This document shows positions 1 through 7,023 of a stretch of DNA of 64,000 nucleotides, in pieces. A program made the position numbers and the translations under genes. The stretch is from positions 1,302,001 to 1,366,000 of the forward strand of contig CAWAMN010000001.1 in NCBI GenBank assembly GCA_963783235.1, in the 5' to 3' direction. Numbering within the stretch: the first letter of the stretch is position 1; each line of letters opens with the position of its first letter. This DNA comes from Thiohalomonas sp963783235. GTDB taxonomy: Bacteria; Pseudomonadota; Gammaproteobacteria; Thiohalomonadales; Thiohalomonadaceae. Under the pieces are notes generated by a model that worked only from the letters and a program-made list of their open reading frames with translations, made no database searches and had not been told where the DNA came from.

Positions 1-1
1 G

Positions 2-235
2 GCGACCGGCTCCAAGGCGTACGCCATCATGGACGTCAACGGCGAAGCCGTCTCCGAGGCCTTCAGAGAACACGGTGTGGGCCGCATCATTCACGGCCAT
101 ACCCACCGCCCCGCCCGGCACACCGGAGATATCGACGGCACCCCGGTCGAGCGCTTCGTCCTCGGCGACTGGAGCGATCACGCCGAAATCCTCACCTGCG
201 ATGAATCCGGCTGCAGCCTGGAGCGGTTCAGTTAA
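2..235 (+). CDS. lpxH: LpxH, UDP-2,3-diacylglucosamine diphosphatase (3' end only)
   Basis: Last 77 residues of the metallophosphatase that splits UDP-2,3-diacylglucosamine into lipid X and UMP in lipid A synthesis, at the inner face of the inner membrane. The run HGHTHRPA is the C-terminal metal-binding GHTH motif of the calcineurin-like fold, and the preceding AIMDVN and following LGDW are typical of LpxH. The N-terminal two thirds lie outside the window. The stop codon overlaps the stop of the next gene, which runs the other way, within a GTTAAC palindrome, so the two genes converge with no spacer. Confidence 0.88.
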   Translation, partial: ATGSKAYAIMDVNGEAVSEAFREHGVGRIIHGHTHRPARHTGDIDGTPVERFVLGDWSDHAEILTCDESGCSLERFS

Positions 236-915
236 CCCCCTGCCGAGAACCGTTCGTAATCTTGCGGCAGCTTGAACAGGGCGGGATCGGCCATGAAGTC
301 GGGATCGAAATCCATCAGCATCCGGCCGCTCCGGTGAAGCTCGCTCCACTCCTGAATGGGAAGACCGAAGTCGAGCACCCAGCCGGAATGAAAGGTATTG
401 ACGGCCATATCGCAGGGGTCGTGCATATCGGCGGGCACATGCAGCAGGGTCTTCGCATGCTGGCCGGCCAGAGTGGCCCGGTACTGGCGAAGGGCGGCGA
501 CGCTCTCCTCCAGGAGACCGGGAACGGTTACCACTCCATAGCAGGCCATGTCGTTGACCCGAAGACGACGCTGTTCAGGGCGCTTGCCGCCGACACTCGG
601 TACATCACCGCCGAGCTCCACCCGTTCGGTTTGGAGCATCAAATTCATCGGTGGCTCGATTTCGATAGGGCGCGACGGAATGGCAAAGATGGTGCCCTCT
701 TCGTGATTCACGCTGTAAACCGTCCCATCCTTCCGATCCATCAGCACGAAATCGCCATCATCCGCCCCGTCGTCCATCCGCAGATAATCGTCCGTTACAA
801 TCGCCCGTGAAGAAGAGGCCTTTGCATTCGCCTCCTTCACGCTGAAGATCATCATCTCGGCGGCCGGAGCGGTCCCGAAAGCCACAATCAACGAAATCAG
901 AGCGACAAGTCGCAT
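232..915 (-). CDS. Secreted protein of unknown function
   Basis: 227 residues starting with a clear signal peptide: Arg at position 2, a hydrophobic stretch to about residue 15, and a likely cut after APAA at 16-19. The mature part is soluble-looking, rich in Asp and Met, and has two cysteines (DMACYG near 124 and DPCDMA near 167) that could form a periplasmic disulfide. I do not recognise the family. The start of the mature chain (a VTDDYLRMD-like segment followed by a 'DRKDGTVYSVNHEEGTI' strand pattern) is reminiscent of DUF4412-type periplasmic beta proteins, but this is weak. It converges on lpxH with overlapping stops. Confidence 0.7.
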   Translation of the reverse strand: MRLVALISLIVAFGTAPAAEMMIFSVKEANAKASSSRAIVTDDYLRMDDGADDGDFVLMDRKDGTVYSVNHEEGTIFAIPSRPIEIEPPMNLMLQTERVELGGDVPSVGGKRPEQRRLRVNDMACYGVVTVPGLLEESVAALRQYRATLAGQHAKTLLHVPADMHDPCDMAVNTFHSGWVLDFGLPIQEWSELHRSGRMLMDFDPDFMADPALFKLPQDYERFSAGG

Positions 916-980
916 CGAAACTCCCGGTTATTTGGTACTCAATCGGACTTGGTGGCGGCGAATCCGTTTACGGGCAAGGG

Positions 981-1781
981 TTATCCGACGCCTTCCAGAT
1001 AGGCGAGTTCCGCTTCGGAGAAGCCGGCCTCTCGGCGCGCCTCCCGGTGGAAGGGACCACGCAGAGTGCCTTTCATATACTCATCGATCAGAGCCCGGTA
1101 GGTCGGCTCCGCCTCCAGGCCCCGGTCCGCACAGAGGAAACGGAACCAGCGATCGCCGATGGCCACATGACCGATTTCATCGCGAAGGATGATGTCCAGC
1201 AGCCCCGCACCTTTGGTATCCCCCGCCTCCAACAGCTTGGCTTTTATGCCCGGATTGACGTCCAGTCCCCGGGCTTCCAGGCAGCGGGGTACCAGCGCCA
1301 TGCGGATCAGGGGATCGTGGGCCGTCTTTTTGGCCATCTCCCAAAGACCGTTGTGGCCGGGGAAATCGCCGTAGTCGTGGCCCAACCCGCGCAGATGATC
1401 GCGCAGCAGAGTGAAGTGATAGGCCTCCTCGTCGGCTACCCGAACCCAGTCATCATAGAAGGCCCGCGGCATGCCCCGAAAACGGTAGGCGGCATCCCAG
1501 GCCAGATTAATGGCGTTAAACTCGATATGGGTCAGGGCGTGATAGAGAACCGCCCTCCCCTCGGGCGTTACAGGTCGACGTCTGGGCAGATCCCTGGGCA
1601 TGACCAGCTGCAAGGCGGCCGGTCGGCCCGGCTCGCCGATAGGCGCAGGCACCGCGCCCTCTTCCCAGGCCAGAGCACCCGCCCGCCAAGCCTGGGCTGC
1701 CGCCCGGGTAAGCGTGAGTTTCTCATCGGCCTCGCCGGCGTTAAGGCAGGCCTCGGCCGCAGCAAACAACGTTTCGCTCAT
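981..1781 (-). CDS. DUF455 family ferritin-like protein
   Basis: 266 residues matching the DUF455 family, helical proteins with a ferritin-like di-metal fold and no firmly established reaction. Likely metal ligands can be seen in order: Glu in HIEFNAINLAWD (about 87), DEEAYH (about 117) with an ExxH pattern, and RDEIGHVAIGDRWF (about 202) with a second ExxH. Length is usual for the family. It stands alone: the upstream region to 2112 holds no gene on this strand and the downstream neighbour has its own leader. A function in metal or oxidative chemistry is inference only. Confidence 0.85.
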   Translation of the reverse strand: MSETLFAAAEACLNAGEADEKLTLTRAAAQAWRAGALAWEEGAVPAPIGEPGRPAALQLVMPRDLPRRRPVTPEGRAVLYHALTHIEFNAINLAWDAAYRFRGMPRAFYDDWVRVADEEAYHFTLLRDHLRGLGHDYGDFPGHNGLWEMAKKTAHDPLIRMALVPRCLEARGLDVNPGIKAKLLEAGDTKGAGLLDIILRDEIGHVAIGDRWFRFLCADRGLEAEPTYRALIDEYMKGTLRGPFHREARREAGFSEAELAYLEGVG

Positions 1782-2112
1782 GGTGGCGGATCTTACCAGA
1801 AGGGGCCGTGTGCAAAGGCATGCGACTGGACTGAATCCAAATAGCCCTTGGTAACTTCGCTACACAACCGGCGGTAAAGATGGGATCTCCGGGACACGCC
1901 GTGAATACGACCGACAGGGAAGTCGGGAGTGAAGATAACGCAGTGAGCAGTTACCTTTCATCCTTGTTGGCTCGCTGGTGGCCCCCCTGCCGCCAACGGT
2001 CTCGAAGAGTCCATCTTCACCGCCTCAGGAGAGGTGTTCCGAGGTTTGAAACACCTATTTAGCATCGATGGAACGTTCGGGGCAAAATTCTGGTGCGAGA
2101 TAGAAGGCGGGT
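1782..2112. other. Intergenic stretch without a recognised gene
   Basis: 331 bases between the DUF455 gene and the glycerate kinase. Short open frames here lack family resemblance and ribosome sites. The only structure noticed is a small hairpin at about 2031-2055 (arms AGGTGTT and AACACCT) without a T tract; it lies downstream of the glycerate kinase stop and could be a weak transcript end. The promoter of the DUF455 gene should lie in 1782-1900 but no convincing -35/-10 pair was seen. Confidence 0.5.
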
Positions 2113-3354
2113 TCAAAGCTTCAAGCCGAACACCAGGTCCATGACGTTGGTTCCGGTGGGGCCGGTCTGGATCAAGTCGCCGCTGGCCTCCAGGAAGGTG
2201 CCCGAGTCGGCACGCCGAAGGGCCTCGTCTGCGTCGAATCCCTCGTTGTGGCCGCGCTGCACGGTGCCGCCGTCGACCAGGGCACCGGCATCTTCGGTGG
2301 GCCCGTCGGTACCGTCGGTCCCGGCGGCCAGCAGGAAGATATCGTCCCGCCCGGCAATCTCTGTGGCTGCGGCAAGTGCCAGCGCCTGGCTGCGCCCGCC
2401 ACGGCCGGGCTCCTCGGGAAGTTCGACCGTGCTTTCGCCTCCCCAGATATAGAGTCCGGACTCGGCATCCACCAGCTGTTGCCCCAGGCGAAGCCCCAGC
2501 TCCGAAGCACTGCCTGTAAATACCCGCTCATCCAGTCCCACCCTGAGTCCCCGCCGCTCCGCTTCGATGGCCGCCGCCTCACGCGCTTCGCGGTTACTGA
2601 CCAGCACTCCGGTTTCCAGGGGTGCAAAACAGGGATCGGCCGGAGCCGGTGCCTTGGGCACCTGACCGAGGACTTTATCCAGCCAGCCGGGAACGCTGAA
2701 TCCGATGCTCAGGGCTTCGTGCGGGTGCGGCACGAGCAGTCCGGAGCCGATCACCTTGGGATCATCGCCCGGGACATCCGACATCATCAGGTTGCGGGTA
2801 TGGCGCACGGCCAGGTAACGGGCAAGTCGTCCCGCCTTGATGCAGGAGAGCCCTTTGCGGACGCGATTCACGGCCTCGATATCCTTGCCCGACCCCAGGA
2901 GCCACTCCGTGGCGCGCTCAAGGTCGGCCAGCCCAACCCCTTCCGGAAGCACTTCGACCAAAGCGGACGTACCACCCGAGACCAGAAACAGCAACTCTGA
3001 ACGTCGGGGGATGTCGGCGATGAACTCGAGCAATCGTGTGCCGGCGGCAAGACTGGTTTCATCGGGAACGGGGTGAGCTGCGGTCAGGCACTCTACGCGC
3101 GGGTCATCACACGCACTCCCCCAGTGATCATGTTTGGTGATCACCAGGCCGTTTTGAAGCCGATCGCCCAAGGCCTCCACGGCTCCTTTCATCATCCGTT
3201 CGGCGGCCTTGCCGACCGCAACGACATTGGCGTCGCCGGAGGGGGGCGCCTTCTCCAGGTAATCGCGAACGACCCGGTCACCCGCGACCGCATTGATCGC
3301 GGCCTGGTAGATTTCCAGGAGCCGCTGCCGCTCTCCACTGCCGAGATCATCCAT
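2113..3354 (-). CDS. Glycerate 2-kinase / MOFRL family protein
   Basis: 413 residues, the usual size of the DUF4147-MOFRL glycerate kinases (GckA/TtuD type), which make 2-phosphoglycerate from D-glycerate and ATP in the cytoplasm. Family marks: GKAAERMM near 48 in the N-terminal DUF4147 domain, AHPVPDE near 94, LVSGGTSALVEVLPEG near 120, and the C-terminal MOFRL motif GTDGTDGPTEDAGALVDG near 345. Some members were named hydroxypyruvate reductase in older annotation; the kinase name fits the motifs better. It is followed after 12 bases by an upstream methyltransferase gene on the same strand, so the two are probably cotranscribed. No serine-cycle or tartrate genes are nearby to tell its pathway. 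Confidence 0.87.
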   Translation of the reverse strand: MDDLGSGERQRLLEIYQAAINAVAGDRVVRDYLEKAPPSGDANVVAVGKAAERMMKGAVEALGDRLQNGLVITKHDHWGSACDDPRVECLTAAHPVPDETSLAAGTRLLEFIADIPRRSELLFLVSGGTSALVEVLPEGVGLADLERATEWLLGSGKDIEAVNRVRKGLSCIKAGRLARYLAVRHTRNLMMSDVPGDDPKVIGSGLLVPHPHEALSIGFSVPGWLDKVLGQVPKAPAPADPCFAPLETGVLVSNREAREAAAIEAERRGLRVGLDERVFTGSASELGLRLGQQLVDAESGLYIWGGESTVELPEEPGRGGRSQALALAAATEIAGRDDIFLLAAGTDGTDGPTEDAGALVDGGTVQRGHNEGFDADEALRRADSGTFLEASGDLIQTGPTGTNVMDLVFGLKL

Positions 3355-3366
3355 GAAGTTTGCCGT

Positions 3367-3993
3367 TCAGTCGGGTTTCACGAACCTACAATAGCTGAAC
3401 TTCTGTATCTTGCCCGCCGGCGTCGTGTGCGACTCTGTTCGGTGCTCTAGCAGCTGAAAATCCCGCCCGAGTTCGGCCGCCAGTGTATCGGGGGAGTAGC
3501 GCACCACCTCCAGTCCACTGCAGCGCTCGGGACCGTCCAGTGCAAACGCTGCAATGATGACCTGTCCTCCCGGAAGGACCGCCCGTTCGAGTAGGCGACG
3601 GTAGGCCAATCGGTCGGCGGGGTCGGTCAGAAAATGGAAAACGGCCCGGTCGTGCCAGATGGCAAAACGCCGGGGCGGTGCAAACCGGGTCACGTCCTGC
3701 TCGAACCAGCCGACCCAGGCCTGCAGCGGACCCAGCCGCCGCTGGCTGGAGCGTAGCGCCTCGCCGGCCACGTCCAAAACCGACACGTCCTCGTAACCGG
3801 CGGCAAGCAGAGCGTCAACCAGTCGCGAAGCGCCACCACCCACGTCGATGATCGGCTGTTCCGGACTGATTCCGGCTGCCGCGATCAACTCCAGAGACAA
3901 GCGCGGGTCGGGCTGGAACCAGCTGACTTCCCGGTCCGACCTGGTGCGATAAATCTGCTCCCAGTGCCCTTTGCGATCAAAACCTTTGCCCAT
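3367..3993 (-). CDS. Class I SAM-dependent methyltransferase
   Basis: 208 residues with a Rossmann methyltransferase core. The N-terminal WEQIYRTRSDREVSWFQPDP is a family signature of small stand-alone methyltransferases; motif I is IIDVGGGASRLVDAL at about 49-63, the acidic ribose-binding end of strand 2 is VSVLDVAGEAL, and DRAVFHFLTDPADR near 115 lines the catalytic pocket. Substrate unknown. The gene probably leads a two-gene transcript with the glycerate kinase. Its upstream flank holds a short hairpin (arms ACGATCT/AGATCGT at about 4029-4048) and then element E1. Confidence 0.85.
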   Translation of the reverse strand: MGKGFDRKGHWEQIYRTRSDREVSWFQPDPRLSLELIAAAGISPEQPIIDVGGGASRLVDALLAAGYEDVSVLDVAGEALRSSQRRLGPLQAWVGWFEQDVTRFAPPRRFAIWHDRAVFHFLTDPADRLAYRRLLERAVLPGGQVIIAAFALDGPERCSGLEVVRYSPDTLAAELGRDFQLLEHRTESHTTPAGKIQKFSYCRFVKPD

Positions 3994-4069
3994 GCCGACT
4001 CTCCCCCGTCTCCAGTTCTGGTACGCATTACGATCTATGAAGATCGTATTCTCGACAACCGTTCACTAG

Positions 4070-4380
4070 TGGGCCATGCGGAAAATAGTGTGACACTCAG
4101 AGCCCCGCCAAGGAGCCAAGGCAAGGCGCACTGCGCAGGGAATGGCGAGCCCTTTTCAAGCAGTGCAACGCGGCATTGGCTCCTTGGCGGGGCTCCCTCC
4201 GGGCCGTTCCACAAAGCCCATAGTCTGCGTTGCACTCGCTTGGCCGCTCCTGCGCATCCTTGCGCTCGCGGCATTAGTGCATCCCTCCACATCAATTAGG
4301 ACCGCTAGTCCTGCGCTCATGCGCCTTGCCTATGGGCTTTGTGGAACGGCTGAGAGTTACACTATTTTCCGCATGGCCCA
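4070..4380. mobile_element. Element E1: 311-bp MITE-like element, CTAG flanks
   Basis: Imperfect terminal inverted repeats of about 33 bp (TGGGCCATGCGGAAAATAGT at the left, its complement at the right end), flanked on both sides by CTAG (4066-4069 and 4381-4384). Inside lie two long inverted repeats in tandem: arms starting GAGCCCCGCCAAGGAGCC at about 4100 and ending near 4195, and arms CGTTCCACAAAGCCCATAG / its complement at about 4204-4366. The first encloses a hairpin with arms GCACTGC (4128-4134) and GCAGTGC (4160-4166). No transposase frame. The right-hand CTAG supplies the TAG stop codon of metZ. Confidence 0.8.
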
Positions 4381-5562
4381 CTAGCGCTCGGTCAGTCCTC
4401 GGGCGAGGTCCGCCTGAATGTCCGCGATCTCTTCCAAACCGACCGAAATACGGATCAGATCTTCGTTTATCCCTGCCCTTTCGCGCTGTTCGGCGCTGAG
4501 CCGGCCATGCGTGGTGGTAGCCGGATGGGTGATCGTTGTTTTGGTGTCGCCGAGATTGGCCGTAATGGATAGCATTCGAGTGCTGTCGATGACCTGCCAG
4601 GCGGCTTTCCGTCCGCCCTCCACTTCAAAAGCGACAATACCGCCAAAGGCCTTCTGTTGCCGTGCCGCCAGTGCGTGCTGCGGATGGTCGCTCAAACCCG
4701 GATAGTGAACGCGGGTAACCCCCGGCTGTTCCACCAACCAGCGGGCGAGCGAAAGGGCGCTGTCGCAGTGGGCCTTCATGCGTAACGAAAGCGTCTCCAG
4801 TCCCTTCAGGAACACCCACGCGTTGAAAGGGCTCATGGTGGGCCCCGCCGTGCGCAGGAAGCCGAAGACGGGCTCCATGACCTCGCGGTCACCCACGACC
4901 GCACCGCCCACACAGCGTCCCTGACCATCGATATATTTTGTTGCCGAATGGATGACGATATCAGCGCCGAGTTCAAGGGGACGCTGCAGCGCGGGCGTGC
5001 AGAAACAGTTGTCCACCGCCAGTCGGCATTCGCTGGCGTGTGCGATCTCGGCCAGGGCATCGATGTCGGCCACCTCCGTCAACGGATTGGAGGGTGTCTC
5101 CAGAAACAGCAGCCGTGTTTCGGGTCTGATCGCCCCCCGCCAGGCGCCGAGATCGGTCAGCGGCACATAGGAGACGTCGATTCCGAATTTCTTCAGGTAA
5201 TTCTCGAAAAGGTTGACGGTGGACCCGAAGAGGGCCGTTGAAGCGACGATGTGATCACCCGCCTTCAGCAGCCCCATGCAGGTAGCCAGAATAGCGGACA
5301 TACCCGAACCGGTGGCGACGCAGCGTTCACCACCCTCGAGTGCCGCCAGCCGCTCCTCGAAGTTCCGCACGGTGGGATTCGTGAAGCGGGAATAGATGTT
5401 GCCGGGCTCTTCGCCGGAAAAGCGCGCCGCCGCCTGCGCCGCTGTGTCGAAGGTAAAACTCAAGGTGGTAAAAATCGGCTCACTCTGCTCCCCTTCCGGG
5501 GATCGTACCTGCCCGGCACGCACAGCGCGCGTATCGAAACCGTATTCGTCCCATTCGTTCAT
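4381..5562 (-). CDS. metZ: O-succinylhomoserine sulfhydrylase
   Basis: 393 residues of the Cys/Met-metabolism PLP family. It condenses O-succinylhomoserine with sulfide to give homocysteine in methionine synthesis. Pyridoxal lysine in SATKYIDGQGR near 208; substrate loop TPSNPLTE near 155; N-terminal FDTRAVRAGQ and YSRFTNPT are typical of the MetZ branch. The order metZ next to the purF-cvpA-dedD block supports MetZ over MetB or MetC. The gene is preceded by a complete regulatory leader (promoter, SAM-II aptamer and terminator, see below). Its TAG stop at 4381-4383 is formed by the flank of element E1, so the insertion left the reading frame intact. Confidence 0.93.
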   Translation of the reverse strand: MNEWDEYGFDTRAVRAGQVRSPEGEQSEPIFTTLSFTFDTAAQAAARFSGEEPGNIYSRFTNPTVRNFEERLAALEGGERCVATGSGMSAILATCMGLLKAGDHIVASTALFGSTVNLFENYLKKFGIDVSYVPLTDLGAWRGAIRPETRLLFLETPSNPLTEVADIDALAEIAHASECRLAVDNCFCTPALQRPLELGADIVIHSATKYIDGQGRCVGGAVVGDREVMEPVFGFLRTAGPTMSPFNAWVFLKGLETLSLRMKAHCDSALSLARWLVEQPGVTRVHYPGLSDHPQHALAARQQKAFGGIVAFEVEGGRKAAWQVIDSTRMLSITANLGDTKTTITHPATTTHGRLSAEQRERAGINEDLIRISVGLEEIADIQADLARGLTER

Positions 5563-5576
5563 GCCTTAGCCCTTTA

Positions 5577-5652
5577 TTAACCACGGGGAACACGGGGAGC
5601 ACGGGGCTTTTTTGGGATTTTATTCCCCGTGTCCCCCGTGCGCCCCGTGGTT
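5577..5652. repeat. 9-base-period palindromic repeat, CACGGGG type
   Basis: Tandem 9-base units on the left (CCACGGGGA, ACACGGGGA, GCACGGGGC) face an inverted set on the right (CCCCGTGT, CCCCCGTG, CCCCGTGG), separated by a T-rich loop. In RNA this would fold into a long hairpin between the riboswitch terminator and the metZ start codon. The same family recurs at many other gene borders in this window. Confidence 0.85.
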
Positions 5653-5677
5653 CTTTGTCTTTCCGGCGTGCAGGCAC

Positions 5678-5711
5678 AAAAAAACCTGCTCAGCCGATTG
5701 CTAAAGCAGGT
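5678..5711 (-). terminator. Intrinsic terminator in the metZ leader
   Basis: Read on the minus strand: arm ACCTGCT (5711-5705), loop, arm AGCAGGT (5690-5684), then seven T residues. It lies 9 bases downstream of the SAM-II aptamer. The 5' side of the hairpin contains GCTTTAGC, the exact complement of GCTAAAGC in the conserved 3' part of the aptamer, so the aptamer end can serve as anti-terminator when no SAM is bound. Confidence 0.85.
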
Positions 5712-5719
5712 CCCATCGT

Positions 5720-5775
5720 CCCTCGCTTTAGCCGCATTTCTATAGCGCCCGCAAGCTGATGCTCAAATCGGCGCT
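5720..5775 (-). promoter_or_regulatory. SAM-II riboswitch (metA motif) upstream of metZ
   Basis: Minus strand: outer stem AGCGCC (5775-5770) with GGCGCT (5749-5744), the A/T-rich first loop GATTTGA, and the conserved tail ATAGAAATGCGGCTAAAGC followed by GAGGG. This matches the compact H-type pseudoknot of SAM-II by eye: GCGC stem, GATTT loop, AAATG and GCTAAA. SAM-II aptamers control methionine genes, mainly known from alphaproteobacteria. Position just after the predicted transcription start and before an intrinsic terminator, upstream of metZ, supports the call. Confidence 0.85.
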
Positions 5776-5782
5776 CTTTTGC

Positions 5783-5811
5783 AGATTAGGGAAGCGACCG
5801 GACGGTGTCAA
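5783..5811 (-). promoter_or_regulatory. Sigma-70 promoter of metZ
   Basis: On the minus strand a perfect TTGACA -35 box (5811-5806), a 17-base spacer and TAATCT as -10 box (5788-5783). The start of transcription would fall at about 5777-5776, directly before the first stem base of the SAM-II aptamer, which is the expected layout. Confidence 0.8.
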
Positions 5812-5967
5812 CCCGACCGTATCACCGGGTTTTTGCGGAGGCACCCGGGCCAAGTAGCTATCGAATCGAGAGGGCGGTTAAGTTAGATTTCAGGCAAAGT
5901 ATTCAGACTTGCGGTATAACCGCCGAAAACGGAAATTGTACAGGTTTTGAAAACACGAGAATCACAG

Positions 5968-7023
5968 GTGAAAGGCTTAGTTGGTACAGTCTCAATGATT
6001 TTGGCTCTGTCGCTCTCTGCCGGGGGCTGCTCCGGCGATGGGAAGCCGATCGCCCCCGCTTCCAAGGAAACCGCATCCGCCCCAACGGTCATCGTCCGGC
6101 CGGTTGCGCTCAAGCCGGAGCGGATTCGTTTGGAAGCGGTCGGCACATCGCGGGCCCGGCACTCCATCCAGCTGCATCCGGCCACCTCCGGCGAGGTGAA
6201 GTCGATTCATTTCAGCGCCGGTCAAAAGGTGGACAAGGGGCAGATGCTGCTCAAGCTCGATAATCGTGACGAACATCTATCACTGGAACTGGCGCGGGTT
6301 CGTCTGGACGAAGCGGAACGGCTGTTGCGACGCTACCGCGACTCCAGAGACAGCGGGGCCATCACCGCCTCGGACATGGATACCGCCCGAAGCGCCGTGC
6401 AGGCGGCGAGAATCGAGCTTCGGCGTGCCCGGGTGGCCCTCGACGACCGCAGCGTGGAGGCGCCTTTCGCCGGGGTCATCGGCGTCACCGATATCGACCC
6501 CGGCGCGCGCATTACCCCCGACAGCGTCATCGCCTCGCTGGATGATCGCGGCGTGTTGCTGGTGCGCTTCGAGGTTCCGGAGACGCTTGCCGATCGGCTC
6601 TCGCTGGGTGATCCGGTCGTGCTGTCCCCCTGGACCGGCGGTGGCGAGCCTTACACCGGTCATATCGCGGATATCGGCAGCCGCATCGATCCGGTGAGCC
6701 GCACGTTTCCGGTCCGCGCCCAGGTGCCGAATCCTGACGACCGCCTGCGCCCCGGCATGAGCTTCCGGGTCATCCTCGAGCTCTATGGGCCGCAATACCC
6801 CGTGGTCCCCGAAGTCGCCGTACAGTGGGGCGGACAAGGCTCCTTTATCTGGGCCGTGGATGGGGAACAGGCCAAACGAGTGCCGGTGACCATCGTCCAG
6901 CGGCGTCAGGGGCATGTGCTGGTGCAAGCCGATCTGGCCGCCGGCGACCTCGTGGTTTATGAGGGCGTGCAACGGATGCGAGAGGGCCTCACCGTGAGCT
7001 ACCCGGAGAAGACCGGAACGTGA
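5968..7023 (+). CDS. RND efflux periplasmic adaptor (membrane fusion lipoprotein)
   Basis: 351 residues if the GTG at 5968 is used; a TTG at 5947 in the same frame would add seven. The GTG start gives a good lipoprotein signal (Lys at 2, hydrophobic core, AGGC lipobox with Cys near 21), and GAG lies a few bases upstream. The body has the MFP order: barrel-sandwich lipoyl half (ATSGEVKSIHFSAGQKVDKGQ), alpha-hairpin with Arg/Glu/Leu pattern at about 95-145, second lipoyl half (VEAPFAGVIG), beta barrel and membrane-proximal domain. It bridges the RND pump to an outer-membrane channel; no TolC-type gene is adjacent. Stop overlaps the pump gene start by 4 bases (GTGA). Confidence 0.88.
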   Translation: MKGLVGTVSMILALSLSAGGCSGDGKPIAPASKETASAPTVIVRPVALKPERIRLEAVGTSRARHSIQLHPATSGEVKSIHFSAGQKVDKGQMLLKLDNRDEHLSLELARVRLDEAERLLRRYRDSRDSGAITASDMDTARSAVQAARIELRRARVALDDRSVEAPFAGVIGVTDIDPGARITPDSVIASLDDRGVLLVRFEVPETLADRLSLGDPVVLSPWTGGGEPYTGHIADIGSRIDPVSRTFPVRAQVPNPDDRLRPGMSFRVILELYGPQYPVVPEVAVQWGGQGSFIWAVDGEQAKRVPVTIVQRRQGHVLVQADLAAGDLVVYEGVQRMREGLTVSYPEKTGT

